This document shows positions 1 to 11,435 of a stretch of 64,000 nucleotides of DNA, in pieces. The position numbers and the translations under genes are program-made. Every line of letters begins with the position of its first letter. Position 1 is the first letter of the stretch. The notes beneath the pieces are model-generated. The model was not told the origin of the DNA and did no database searches. It was given only the letters and a program-made list of their open reading frames with translations. Source of the stretch: Pyricularia pennisetigena (lineage: Eukaryota > Ascomycota > Sordariomycetes > Magnaporthales > Pyriculariaceae); NCBI RefSeq assembly GCF_004337985.1, contig NC_043742.1, positions 2,528,176-2,592,175 on the forward strand, in the 5' to 3' direction.

Positions 1-572
1 CCGCTATTTACAAATAATTAACCTTTTATAAATAATAATAAACACGTTCCACCAAAAAAATTACGGCGTATTAGAAATTATAATACCGCAACTGGTCCTA
101 TTTTTCTACGGTTCTAAAACAAAAAACTATAGCCTTAAAATGCTATATTTAACCTGGTTATTACGACCAAAAGTTACAAATTAACCGCTGCGGATTGGGA
201 TTTTAAAATCAGCGTTCGTAAAATATACCACGGCCGGGAATGGATTTAAACCGGTAAACCTAACAATTAAACATATTAACAGGGGTTTCGCCATAAATAT
301 TAAAAACAACCGCAATTCCACGCACGATTTGCGAAAAACATTCCTAAATTGTGCAACGATAGGGCCAATCGCTGTGAACATGGCTAGCGCAGGGCTCATT
401 ATATTAGCTACCCTGCATTATCTTATAACGGCTAGCACGGGCTAATTTTATTAGTCACCCTGCATCGAATAAATAAATAAATAACAAATAAAACGTATAC
501 GCGTTTATACACACAAAGCTTTATATATCACGTCTTTGTTCATAGTTTCAACAACAAAACAAATACGTCATA

Positions 573-667
573 TTTAATCTAGCTTAGTGGTATAATGCAC
601 GTACCATAATCTATATTATATATACGTTGAAGTGCGTGGGTTCGAATCCCGTTGTGGTCGCAGATTT
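573..667 (+). promoter_or_regulatory. tRNA-like sequence with Pol III A and B boxes inside the LTR
   Basis: TAGCTTAGTGGT at 580-591 matches the Pol III A-box consensus TRGCNNARYNGG at 11 of 12 positions. GGTTCGAATCC at 639-649 matches the B box exactly. Between them ACGTA...TACGT forms a perfect 5-bp anticodon-like stem with a long loop (as if intron-bearing). The T arm (GTGGG/CCCGT, two wobble pairs) closes a TTCGAAT loop. A TTTT run follows at about 664-667, like a Pol III terminator. The 5' and 3' acceptor sequences do not pair, so this is tRNA-derived or tRNA-like and not a working tRNA gene. It recurs in every copia-A LTR that spans this region. Confidence 0.7.
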
Positions 668-737
668 TCTGTGCATGCATAAGCACAATAGGCCGTTAGG
701 CTCAATGGGCCGTTAGGCTCAATAGGTCGGCAGGTCA

Positions 738-770
738 GTCACATGAATAAGGCCAAATCATGTGACGTGA
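738..770 (+). promoter_or_regulatory. Inverted repeat with CRE-like TGACGTGA in LTR
   Basis: GTCACATGA (738-746) and TCATGTGAC (758-766) form a perfect 9-bp inverted repeat with an 11-base spacer. The second arm overlaps TGACGTGA (763-770), a CRE/ATF-type bZIP site. The position inside the LTR fits a promoter or enhancer element, but a regulatory role is inferred only. Preserved in the other copia-A LTRs, for example near 49660 and 53520 (one base changed in the latter). Confidence 0.4.
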
Positions 771-1034
771 CCCCGCATTCCGGACATGCGGATCGAAGAT
801 CTGCACCTACGGATTCGAACACGTAATTCACAACTTAGCCTTAGATTCATTACCTTCATAACCTTCATCGATTCAACGATTCAACGAATCGATTGTGCAA
901 CAACAAAAATATATCATCTCTATTACCCGCTAGCAGACGGTTATCTGCCATTTCAACGTTCCATCAGCCTTATACGTGATCCACTTTTCCCCGCGTTCAA
1001 GATTAAGCTTATTCTATCTCGTAACCTCCTCACA

Positions 1035-1048
1035 GGTTATGAGCCCGG
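1035..1048 (+). promoter_or_regulatory. Primer-binding site, initiator-Met half-tRNA
   Basis: Directly after the LTR, GGTTATGAGCCCGG is the reverse complement of CCGGGCTCATAACC, the anticodon-arm region (CAT anticodon) of eukaryotic initiator methionine tRNA. Priming from an internal half-tRNA rather than from the 3' CCA end is known for Drosophila copia and several fungal copia elements. Family B shows a RIP-altered form of the same site at 35406-35419 and at about 60575-60588 (-). Confidence 0.8.
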
Positions 1049-1411
1049 ATTAGCTCATACCAACGAGATCGATACCGATACCAATACCATCAAATCCATC
1101 GATTATTCTTCAGCCCTATCTCGGATCAACCCGAGCCTTATACCATTCGATAGCTTTATTCACGCTCTATCCAACGGTATAATTACCGAAACCGGAATCG
1201 CACGCGCCGTCGAGAGAACCCGACCTTTTCCTATACCTACCTATATACCTCAACAAACACTCGCCTATATCTTCACCGCTATTCGTCCTATCGATACGAG
1301 ACCTATACCATCCGAAAGCTCCTTTCAAGACCTATTCAACCGAATAACCCTTTCGACCTTTATCCCGACCGTTACCGAGATACAATACAAATAAGAGACC
1401 CTTTATTTAAG

Positions 1412-4400
1412 ATGGCTACCTTCGATACAATGGTAAGCCTAAAGGGCACCGAGAATTACGTTATTTGGGCTATTCGTGCTCAAGCGGCCTTGGAAGTGAA
1501 GGGACTCGCATGTACCCTGGAGCAAAAAGAGGGAATTATTATTAGCCTCGATGCTAATAATAACATGGAACCCACTGGTATCCCCAGTGGTATCCAGAGT
1601 GGTGGTAATACCCTTGAACCTCTGGATTATACAAACAAAGATACGCTGGCTTTAGCCTTCATAAAATCACTGTGCGATAATAAACCTCTTTTATATATAA
1701 AAGAATGCACTTTTGCGTACGAAGCCTGGAATAAATTAAAAAATATATATAATCCTGAAGGCTATACTTCGGATTTCCTTTTATTAAAGGAGTTTTATTC
1801 GGCTGTACCAGAATCGTTTAATAACATCGAGGTTTATTTGAATAAAATAAAAGAGTTATATTCAGTTTTGAAATTTAAAGGTTTAATTACTCAAAATAAG
1901 GTTATTATAACCTGGGTGTTAAATACTTTAAATCAAAATTGGATCTCTTCTGCACAGAATATTATCCAAAACCTACGGAACGATAATTCAAATAAATATA
2001 CGGTAGATTTATTATTTGCCGATATTTTAAAGGAATTCCGTGGTGAGGATAATATTAATAAACATCATACCGTATCGTTGAATGAACTTTTGACCTTCAA
2101 TAAGGTTAATAATGAGGTAAATTCTTTACCCATTAATAATTATAATTATAATTATAATTATAATTATAATTACCCCAATAACGGGAATAAAGCTGATTAT
2201 TTGAATTTGGGACATTACTGTTTTACAACGTTTGTTCCAAATTTAATTTATTCTGACTTTAATCCACATATTGTATTGCACTCTACTATAAAGTCCTCCA
2301 ATTTTATTATAGACAGTGCAGCAACAATTCATACATGTTGCAATATACAATATTTAACAGACGTTAAAGATATAGATACGACTGTTAAATGGGGTAATGC
2401 TTCCCACTTAAATATAAATAAGATGGGAACTATAAAAGTCAAGTTCAATGATACAGGTATAACAGAAACCATAAATAACGTGTACTATGTACCAGAATTT
2501 GGGTTTAATATACTCTCTGTTGCACAACTACATAACTATGTTATAACCTTTATAAATAATAAAATAATAGTGATACATAAAGAACATAAACATAAAATAA
2601 CAGAAGGTTATAAAAATAATGGGCTATATATCCTACCTACCCAAATTGTGGAAAATAATTGTATATTACATGCGGAAGAAAAGTCGAATAATAACGATAT
2701 TTCTTCCAATGCAATATATAAATTACACGTTAAATATGGGCATATAGGGTTAACACCCCTATTGCAGTTAATAAAGACAAATAAAATAAAGATATCCAAA
2801 GACGATATATATAATTATAATAAATATACGTGTGAGATTTGCTTAACTGCAAAATCCAATCGGAAAATAAACAGGACTTCTGCAAATATTATAAATTATA
2901 ATATATTAGATAGAATCCATTCCGATTTAGGTGGACCCATAAATCCACCCACGTATAATTATTATAAATATTACATAACGTTTTTGGATAAAAAGTCACG
3001 TTATTTACGTGTTGCATTGTTAAAAACAAAGGCTGATGCCCTAGAGGCATTCAATATATATAAGAAACAAATGGATAATGATACCGTTAATATAAATGGT
3101 AAAAGAACAATAAAAGAGTTCTTTACCGATAATGGAGGCGAATATATAAGTAACCAATTTAAGATTGCGTTACAGAATAACGGTATTATACACCATTTTA
3201 CGCCTGCATATACAAAAGAGCCAAATGGGTTAATAGAACGTATAAATTTAACCCTATTTAATAAGGTCAGGGCTATGCTATTTAATAGCAAAGCACCTAA
3301 CTATTTATGGGGTGAGGCTTTATTAGCCGCTGTATACCTATATAATAACACCCCACATACGGCTTTAAATATGCAGACGCCAGCCAATATATTTCACAAT
3401 ATAAGTGAAAATAATATAAATAATAATGCAATTCACGTAAATAACTATATACAACCTTGGGGATGTATTATTTACTATAACGATAATCATGATAAAGAGA
3501 AACTCGAACCTCGAAATAAAATTGGTATTTTAGTAGGTTTTACACCTAATATAAAAATATATAAAATATGGGACCCATATAAAAGGAAATGTCTCCTGGT
3601 CAGAGATATTACCTTTATAACGGATAAATTTTATCCACATATAAACAACGAAAATACCAATATAAATAATATAAACGAGGTCGAATTCTCTTTACCAGAT
3701 TTCGAGGTAAATCCAGTAAATAATACAAATATAAATAAAGATAATAACGTTGATAAAAATAACATTAATAACGTTAATAACGCGAATAACGTTAATAATG
3801 CTGATAAAAACAACGTTGTTACCAATAACAATAATTTCCAAGCAGCTAACAATTCGTCTATAAAAATAAATATAAGAAATAAACCCCCAATAAATTCTGC
3901 AGAATATAAAATATATAATGACGTTCTATTTACGATACGTGATATAAATAAGTCGTTAAAATTTAATTTTAACGAAGATAATTACGTATTAATAACAAAT
4001 TCGTTAATAGAACCGAATACCTATAAACAAGCCATGGAAAGCCAAGATTGGGAAAATTGGCTGCAGGCTTGCAAAGACGAAAATAATAGCTTAACAGAAT
4101 CCAATACCTTTATTATAACGGATTTACCTCCAAATAAAATAGCTATAACTGGGCGCTGGGCTTTTAAGAAAAAACCCTTGAATAATATAAATAATATTCG
4201 TTTTATTACGGATATTAATAAACGGTATCGTTATAAAGCCAGATGGGTAGTACAGGGATTCCACCAAATTATGGGTGTTGATTACCTGGATACCTTTTCT
4301 ACAACTTGTAGAACAGAAACCTGGCATATACTTATAATGCTAGCATTACATAAAGGGTGGTACGTCATTCAATATGACGTTAAGAACGCGTTTTTACACG

Positions 4401-5782
4401 CAGATATCGATACCGAAATATATATAAAGTTACCTACAGGGCTATATACAGATAAAAAGTATATAAATAAAGTGGGTAAATTAAATAAAGCCCTGTATGG
4501 TCTAAAACAAGCGCCTAGACTTTGGTATAAATACCTTACCAAAACGCTGATAAAGTTAGGTTTTACTGTTTTCCCATATGACGAAGGCGTATATATAAAC
4601 CAAGATAATAATAGCCAATTTTTTGGCATTATTATGGTTTGCCACGTCGACGATATTTTGGCATTTAATGCTGATTTATCGTTATTGGATATTCTTTACA
4701 AAGAATTATCCAAATATATAAAAATAAAATATATGGGACCTGTATCCAATTTTTTGGGTAACAGGATAATTATAAATAAAAACAATAAAACCGCTTTTAT
4801 TAGCCAGGAAGATTATACCAATAAAATATTGAATAAATTCAATATTATAAATAACGAAAAACCTTCTACCATTCCGGGGGTACCAGGTTTAAAATTCGAT
4901 ATAAATAAACATAAAGCTACAAAAGAGGAAATTAAAGATTTCCAACAAAAAGTAGGCTCACTACTATACTTAGCAATAAAAAGCCGCCCAGATATAACAT
5001 ATTGCACGTGCCTAGCCGCCAGGTTTATGGCTAATCCTGGGGCTGAACATTTCAAGATTCTTGAAAATGTTTTTAAATATCTGCTAAAAAATCCCACTTT
5101 TGGCCTACAATATAACGTTAATAATATATCCCAACATAACGTTAACAATAACGGATCCAATAAAAATAACGTTAACGAAAAGTTAATAAATAATATAAAT
5201 AATATAAATAATATAAACCTGCAGGATAAAAGCCAAGATAACGATAATATATTATTTATTAAGGGATATACAGACTCTGATTGGGCTAACGACCTAAATT
5301 AAAGACGTTCCACTACTGGATATATATTTAGCCTGTCCAACAGTTATAATATAAATAACGATAACAATATAATAAATTGGACTTTTCAACTTCAGAAAAC
5401 GGTAGCTTTATCGTCGACTGAAGCTGAGTATATGGCTTTACGGGACGCCGTTAAAGAAGCCATATATTTAAATAATATGCTAAATTATATAAATAATAAT
5501 TTAAAGTTGGGTTTTAACATTAAAACCCCTTTAATTTTAGTGGATAATACGTCTACCATAAAGCTCGCGGAGAACCCGGAATTTCATAAAAGATCTAAAC
5601 ATATCGATATAATATATCATTTTAGCCGCGAAGCTATAAATAATAATTTAGTTGAGTTGAAATATATACCAACTAAATTAAATATAGCTGATTTTTTAAC
5701 GAAATCAGTACCCGGACCTTTGCATAAGGATCTATTATCCTATGCAAATGTTAATAACGGTGCAGAAAATAACAATAAATAA
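1412..5782 (+). CDS. Copia A gag-pol polyprotein (one internal stop)
   Basis: Makes the capsid, protease, integrase and reverse transcriptase/RNase H of the retrotransposon. The frame is 1456 codons with one stop, TAA at 5300-5302 (codon 1297), and resumes in frame to 5782. Gag-like region residues 1 to about 280, ending in an Asn-Tyr repeat with no clear CCHC zinc knuckle. Protease DSA at Asp301. Integrase with CxxC and the catalytic triad Asp505, Asp573, Glu609 (35 residues between the last two, DD35E). Reverse transcriptase about 900-1140 with HVDD, catalytic Asp1080-Asp1081. RNase H from about 1285, including STEAEY and the KHIDI block. The stop lies just before RRSTTGYIF in RNase H and is explained by one CAA>TAA change. 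Codons are extremely AT- and Asn-rich. The start is the first ATG after the leader, with the MATF... N terminus. Confidence 0.93.
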
Positions 5783-5848
5783 ATAAATAAAACGTATCCA
5801 CTCGCTAATTTGTTTATTATTTTATATAATAAATAAATTACGGGGGTA

Positions 5849-6510
5849 TGTGAACATGGCTAGCGCAGGGCTCATTATATTAGCTACCCTGCATTATCTT
5901 ATAACGGCTAGCACGGGCTAATTTTATTAGTCACCCTGCATCGAATAAATAAATAAATAACAAATAAAACGTATACGCGTTTATACACACAAAGCTTTAT
6001 ATATCACGTCTTTGTTCATAGTTTCAACAACAAAACAAATACGTCATATTTAATCTAGCTTAGTGGTATAATGCACGTACCATAATCTATATTATATATA
6101 CGTTGAAGTGCGTGGGTTCGAATCCCGTTGTGGTCGCAGATTTTCTGTGCATGCATAAGCACAATAGGCCGTTAGGCTCAATGGGCCGTTAGGCTCAATA
6201 GGTCGGCAGGTCAGTCACATGAATAAGGCCAAATCATGTGACGTGACCCCGCATTCCGGACATGCGGATCGAAGATCTGCACCTACGGATTCGAACACGT
6301 AATTCACAACTTAGCCTTAGATTCATTACCTTCATAACCTTCATCGATTCAACGATTCAACGAATCGATTGTGCAACAACAAAAATATATCATCTCTATT
6401 ACCCGCTAGCAGACGGTTATCTGCCATTTCAACGTTCCATCAGCCTTATACGTGATCCACTTTTCCCCGCGTTCAAGATTAAGCTTATTCTATCTCGTAA
6501 CCTCCTCACA
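5849..6510 (+). repeat. Copia A 3' LTR
   Basis: 662 bp, apparently identical to the 5' LTR. Preceded by a short purine-rich stretch (CGGGGGTA, 5841-5848), the likely polypurine tract. Followed by the target duplication ATCGC. Confidence 0.95.
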
Positions 6511-7468
6511 ATCGCAATTACGGTGCGCAAAATATTGGAAATTATCGCCCGTATAGGCATTAATAGCAAATATTATATAATATTCACCAATTAAAGCATA
6601 ATCTATTATACGTATTTATTGTTCCAAAATGGCTGGGGAAGCGAAAAAGCCGAGATGTTACCCAATTTCGATTTCGACGGCTTGAATTTATTATACCTGG
6701 GTTTGAAAAAACTAATGGGCGACAAATTGAAAGCATTTAATTAAAAAATCGTACGCCCCAATAACTTATTATTTTGAACGGATATTAAAAAAATAGGGGC
6801 AAATTCAAAAAAAGGATATAACCGGATAAACGGTTTAAATATTAATGGTATATTTAACACCGAAAAAGACTTGCTGGACGGAATATACGAAAAATCCGAC
6901 GAAAAAGGCGCATAAAGTTTAAAATAATAAAAGGCAAACTACGCAAACCAAAACGGGTAAAAACGAGGATCGTTCCATTATAAAAAAGAATTAATGGACG
7001 GATAACGGTAACCTCACCCGCGAATAACGGAAGCAAAACAGCGTCCGCAAAATAAGTAAATATAAATAAACAAATATTAATCGTAAATTTGGCCTAAAAT
7101 AGAAAACGAGGTATAACTTCCTCTAAAATCCTCCGCATAAATAACCCGTTTCCTATCCATTTTCTTTACCCAAATAAATTATATCCTCCATTTACCGCCA
7201 ATTATAAATCCAGCAAAAGAAATCCTAATAATAACCGTTGTTATAATACCCCATTAACCACGAATAATAAATCCATCAAACCGGATCCCAATAATAACAA
7301 TTATTACAAAATTACATGTACAAAACCCCCCATTTCCTAATACTAAACCCCAAAAAAAAAGCAAAACAAAGAAACCCAAACCGATTAAAAAAACGAAAAC
7401 GTTTAACAGCGCTAAATATTTTCTTAAAAATGGGCTTATTAACGCCACGCCTCTTTTTCCGAATTGGG

Positions 7469-8112
7469 TGTGGACATGGCTAGCGCAGGGCTAATTATAC
7501 TAGCTACCCTGCATTATCTTATAGCGGCAAGCACGGGCTAATTTTATTAGTCACCCTGCATCGAATAAATAAACAAATAACAAATAAAACGTATACGCGT
7601 TTATTATACACACAAAGCTTTATATATCACGTCTTTGTTCATAGTTTCAACAACAAAACAAATACGTCATATATAGTCTAGCTTAGTGGTATAATGCACG
7701 TACCATACTCTATATCATATATACGTTATTAAAGTGCGTGGGTTCGAATCCCGTTGTGGTCGCAGATTTTCTGTGCATGCATAAGCACAATAGGCCGTTG
7801 GGCTCAATAGGTCGGCAGGTCAGTCACATGAATAAGTCCAAATCATGTGACGTGACCCCGCATTCCGGACATCCGGATCGAAGATCTGCACCTACGGATT
7901 CGAACACGTAATTCACAACTTACCCTTAGATTTATGACCTTTAAACCTTCATCGATTCAATCATCCAACGAATCGATTGTGCAACAATATATTATCTCTA
8001 TTACCCGCTAGCAGACGGTTATCTGCCATTTCAACGTTCCATCAGCCTTATACGTGATCCACTTTTCCCCGCGTTCAAGATTAAGCTTATTCTATCTCGT
8101 AACCCTCTCACA
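7469..8112 (+). repeat. Solo copia A LTR
   Basis: Starts TGTGGACATGG and ends CTCTCACA, 644 bp, flanked by the exact 5-bp duplication TTGGG (7464-7468 and 8113-8117). A few differences from the 373-6510 LTRs: one of the two GGCCGTTAGGCTCAAT units is missing and the central loop of the tRNA-like part varies. No internal copia sequence remains, so this is a product of LTR-LTR recombination. Confidence 0.93.
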
Positions 8113-9243
8113 TTGGGGTCGCGGTAAACGATCCAGGGACCGAATCGTCCTCCTTTTTATCCTTTTCCGAAATAGGTATGCAAAATTTTTGTAAGGAATC
8201 GAATATAAATTTATCGTAATTAAGGCCAAAATCGATAAATAGAAAAAACGAAGTAACGACCGTCGAAAGGTCGGCGTTATTATTACCAAAAATACCTTTT
8301 TCAAACTCTTTATTAATTTCCCGGCCTTTAATAACCCAGGAACCAATATCCCTTATTAGGGCCGCGATAACCCGCGCGGTCGCGGTTCCGTCGTAAAATC
8401 CATCGCTATTTTTAATCCATTTTATTAATTTAACCACAAACCCCTAATCCATAATATCAAATCCGAAATAAGGCAAATATATACGATTAATATAATTAGC
8501 AAACGTATTACGGCCACCATTTTACTTTTAATATTAATAATTAACATAAACTGGACCCAACGTTAAAATAAAAGCTAACGTTTTTTTAACCAAATCCTAT
8601 TCGTTAATCTATTTAGTAATACTTAATATAAGCATTGAAACCAAACGAAAATAAAATTCGCTTATGCGGCGCGTCCTGTAAAAATAAAAGGTATTAAAAT
8701 ATTGGGGGGGGGGGGTTTACTATTTAAACGAAGCAATTAAAAGGCCAAAAAATATAATTACCATTACCTTATACGCCAAAAACTGTTTAATAATTGGAAG
8801 TTGGATAATTTTGGGGAAACGCATACGCGAAATATATTTAGATAATATTTACTATATATCAATAACGGCCGGAATAATAGAAAAAAAAACATCAATTTTC
8901 CGGAACATGCGATTTTTTACCCAATCGAAAAAAGTTTTTCATATTTCGAAAATACGCTAAATAACAGGTTTGTTTTAACCTAACCGAATTAAACGATTAT
9001 AAACTTGCAATTGTTTATTAACGTTCCAAGTTAAAAGGATAATAATACCAGTATACCAATTGGGGTGCAAATTAAAACCAACGCTTAAAATATTAATATT
9101 TAGGACATAAACGTTAAAACTGGAACTGGAATCGGTAAAATCGGAAACGGTTTTATCGCGTTGGGCTTAGAACAGGTTTAATCGGATAATAACCACACCG
9201 AAGCTGGCTTTTTCCAAAATAAAAACGATAAAATTAAAAAAAG

Positions 9244-9301
9244 TTAGCAAATATATTAAAAAATGTAACAATTTAGCAAATATATTAAAAAATGTAACAA
9301 T
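9244..9301. repeat. Two-copy 29-bp tandem repeat
   Basis: A 29-bp unit beginning TTAGCAAATATATT and ending TGTAACAAT occurs twice without interruption, directly before a TTGTTACAA palindrome half. The corresponding stretch in the right copy (about 54480-54510) has a single unit, so this is a local duplication. Confidence 0.7.
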
Positions 9302-11299
9302 TGTTACAAAAATGGAAAAATAACAACCATTATAACATTTATTATAAACCAAAAATATAAGAAATTGTAATAATTATTACAATAATTGTGGGGAGAAAAG
9401 GGATTGTAACAATTGTTACTATATAACCAATTTACGCTTAAATCCAAAAATTAGGGGTTATAACCAGCACGCGTTAACCCTTTTTTTTGTCCTCCATACA
9501 AATTTCGACCACGTGGGCAATAAATGGCGATTCGTTTAATATAAAATGGATTTTTTTAATTTTCCCCAACGGAGGTAGCGTTTTAAAATTCGTGTAGGTT
9601 TTCGAATAAACCCAGTTAAAAGGACCGTCGCCGCTATATTAAATTAAAACGTCCACAATTACCGATCCAAAACGGGTTTTTCTTTTTTATAAACTTTTTT
9701 TTAAAGCTTTATCGGACGTTACGATATTTAGCCTTAAAATCCATTTTTTTTAATGCCAGTATTTTACCCAGTTCCGCCGAATTAATATCCCGGGTATCGT
9801 TTTCGGCGTAAATCATTAACCAAAAAAGGTAATTAATTGCCAAAAATTGCAGTAAACGGAAAAAACCTATATTAAAAAAAGCCGACATTTAATGGTTACC
9901 AGTTGCGGTATTCGCATTAATGGGAATTTCTCATAAAACAAGACCAATATTGTCGGTATTTTTGCCCACGAATACGGTAATAATGTTTTTAAAAATTGCC
10001 TCGGTATTCGTTATAACGTTTTCGAAACGGTGGCCAAATTGGAGCTTTTTAATAATAATATTATAAAACGGAATGCGTTTACGGGGATAGATAATTGTAC
10101 CGTTAGGTAAGGTAAACCCGATATTTATATTTTTACGTACCGTAAATACGCCCGTATATTTAAAAATTACTAACGATTTTTCGTCTGGTATAATAATAGG
10201 AACTATAAAATTTAAAATTCGAAAATAAAACAGCCACCATTTTTAACCCATTAATTCGAATTTTTATAGAAAGATTTTGGTATTTTTATGGATATTAAAA
10301 ACGACGAAGTAACCACTATTTTCCCAGATATAATCGACCGTAAATATATTTTCCTAGGATAAACCTTTAAATCGGGCCAAAAAAATCGCCATTTTATCCC
10401 AAACCAGGGTATTAAAGCTAATAATATCCCTAATTTTGTTTATAATCGGCGTAGTAATGGTTATACCCCAATTAATATAAAAAATAAGTCGAAATACGCG
10501 GTATATTATCAATTTGCGGTAGCGGAGGTATTAAATTTCGTCTCCAATAATACGTTAAAAAAATATTAAATAGTAAATATGTAACCAAACGCCGGATATT
10601 TTTAATATTTTAGCCCGTGGAAAAATCGGCCTTCCGACCGCTTTTGCGTTGACGGTTCCTAACAAAATTATTTAATTTTAAACAAATATATTAATATAAC
10701 GAAACTATAACAATTGTTACAAAAAACATTTATTAAATATTATTTTTAATATCGGAATTATCGTCGAAATTATCGACGTTAGGGGGGCGCTGCTAAAAAT
10801 TGGAATCGATAATCTTATCCATATATTATAGGTTAAACATTTTTTCCGCGTTATAAATTTCGTCCAATTACTCAATTTTTCGGATTAAAAATATCGAATA
10901 AAATATAATAATAACCGCACCCGCAAATTTGGGATTAAATTTACGGGCGGCGAATTTGGTTAAAATATCGTAAAACTGCGCCTGGGTAAGAATAATAACC
11001 GCTCGCGGGGTATCAGTAGCTTATATTTCGGTTAAACCATAATAGTATTTAACGTCGAAGGTTAAGAAATTGGGTATTATTATTTGAAGTATTTGCGAAA
11101 TAAAGCTGGCCGGGACGAAAATTTAAATGGGAAAACATCCGTCGGTATTTTGAATAAATGGGTCATGATGGTAACGAATATACCATATATAAATCGCCGT
11201 AAAATAGATAATCGTTTTTTTTTATACCCATTTTATTGGTTAAAAACCAATTTTAGTAAAACATGGGTATTTAAACCGAAAAAAAGTTAATTTAACAAA

Positions 11300-11435
11300 A
11301 ACATAAATTGTAACAATATTTACAAAAATAGGGGTGGGATTGTAACCATAATCACAAAAATAGGGGCAGGATTATAATAATAATTATAAAAATAGGGGCA
11401 AAATTGTAATAACAATTATAATTTTTAGGGATAAT
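11300..11435. repeat. Minisatellite with GTAACAATTAC-type palindromes
   Basis: Three to four imperfect units of about 36 bp, each with a short near-palindrome of the form TTGTAAYAATTRTTACAA followed by AAAATAGGGGC. The right copy has the same array at about 51665-51800, so it is part of the element. It lies between coding blocks of the SNF2-like gene. Confidence 0.6.

Larger units (their letters stand above)
373..1034 (+). repeat. Copia A 5' LTR
   Basis: Starts TGTGAACATGG and ends CCTCCTCACA, so it has the usual TG...CA ends. 662 bp. Contains a tRNA-like sequence (573-667), a duplicated GGCCGTTAGGCTCAAT segment near 705-735, a 9-bp inverted repeat with a CRE-like site (738-770) and a minus-strand B-box-like sequence at 811-821. 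The same LTR recurs at 5849, 7469, 24758 (partial), 34336, 49381 (-), 53154 and 61547 (-). Confidence 0.95.
373..6510 (+). mobile_element. Copia A: nearly intact Ty1/copia retrotransposon
   Basis: A 6138-bp element bounded by two 662-bp LTRs that look identical by eye, flanked by the 5-bp target duplication ATCGC (368-372 and 6511-6515). Order: LTR, primer-binding site, leader of about 360 bp, gag-pol, short 3' untranslated region, LTR. The domain order protease, integrase, reverse transcriptase, RNase H defines Ty1/copia (Pseudoviridae type). It sits inside the DUF6589-like gene of the left helicase element. Identical LTRs, one almost open frame and no visible RIP decay mark it as the most recent insertion in the window. 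One stop codon in RNase H probably disables the present copy. Confidence 0.95.
1..7060 (+). pseudogene. DUF6589-like gene, C-terminal part, split by copia A
   Basis: Exonic sequence lies at 1-372 and 6511 to about 7060 and is contiguous once the copia-A element and one 5-bp target duplication (ATCGC) are removed. The conceptual protein matches the minus-strand gene at about 56030-59100 in the right copy. Shared blocks include one around AGNGFKPVNL, the block THDLRKTFLN and the block NFDFDG. In-frame stops sit at probable Gln codons. The overall pattern (a late W/N-x-x-G-x-x-F-x-P-x-D/N-L block followed by a conserved helical tail) resembles large fungal proteins annotated with DUF6589; that is recognition from memory and has not been searched. 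No function is established here; it is a candidate for the transposition protein of the element. Confidence 0.5.

Noticed and set aside
580..660. Functional tRNA gene in copia LTRs
   Set aside because: A and B boxes and a T arm are present, but the acceptor stem does not pair in any copy and the anticodon loop is too long, so I report it as tRNA-like only.
786..1394. 202-codon open frame in copia A 5' LTR and leader
   Set aside because: It starts inside the LTR, crosses the primer-binding site, and has a truncated twin at 6262-6594 that simply runs out of the 3' LTR. No protein-like motif; non-coding leader.
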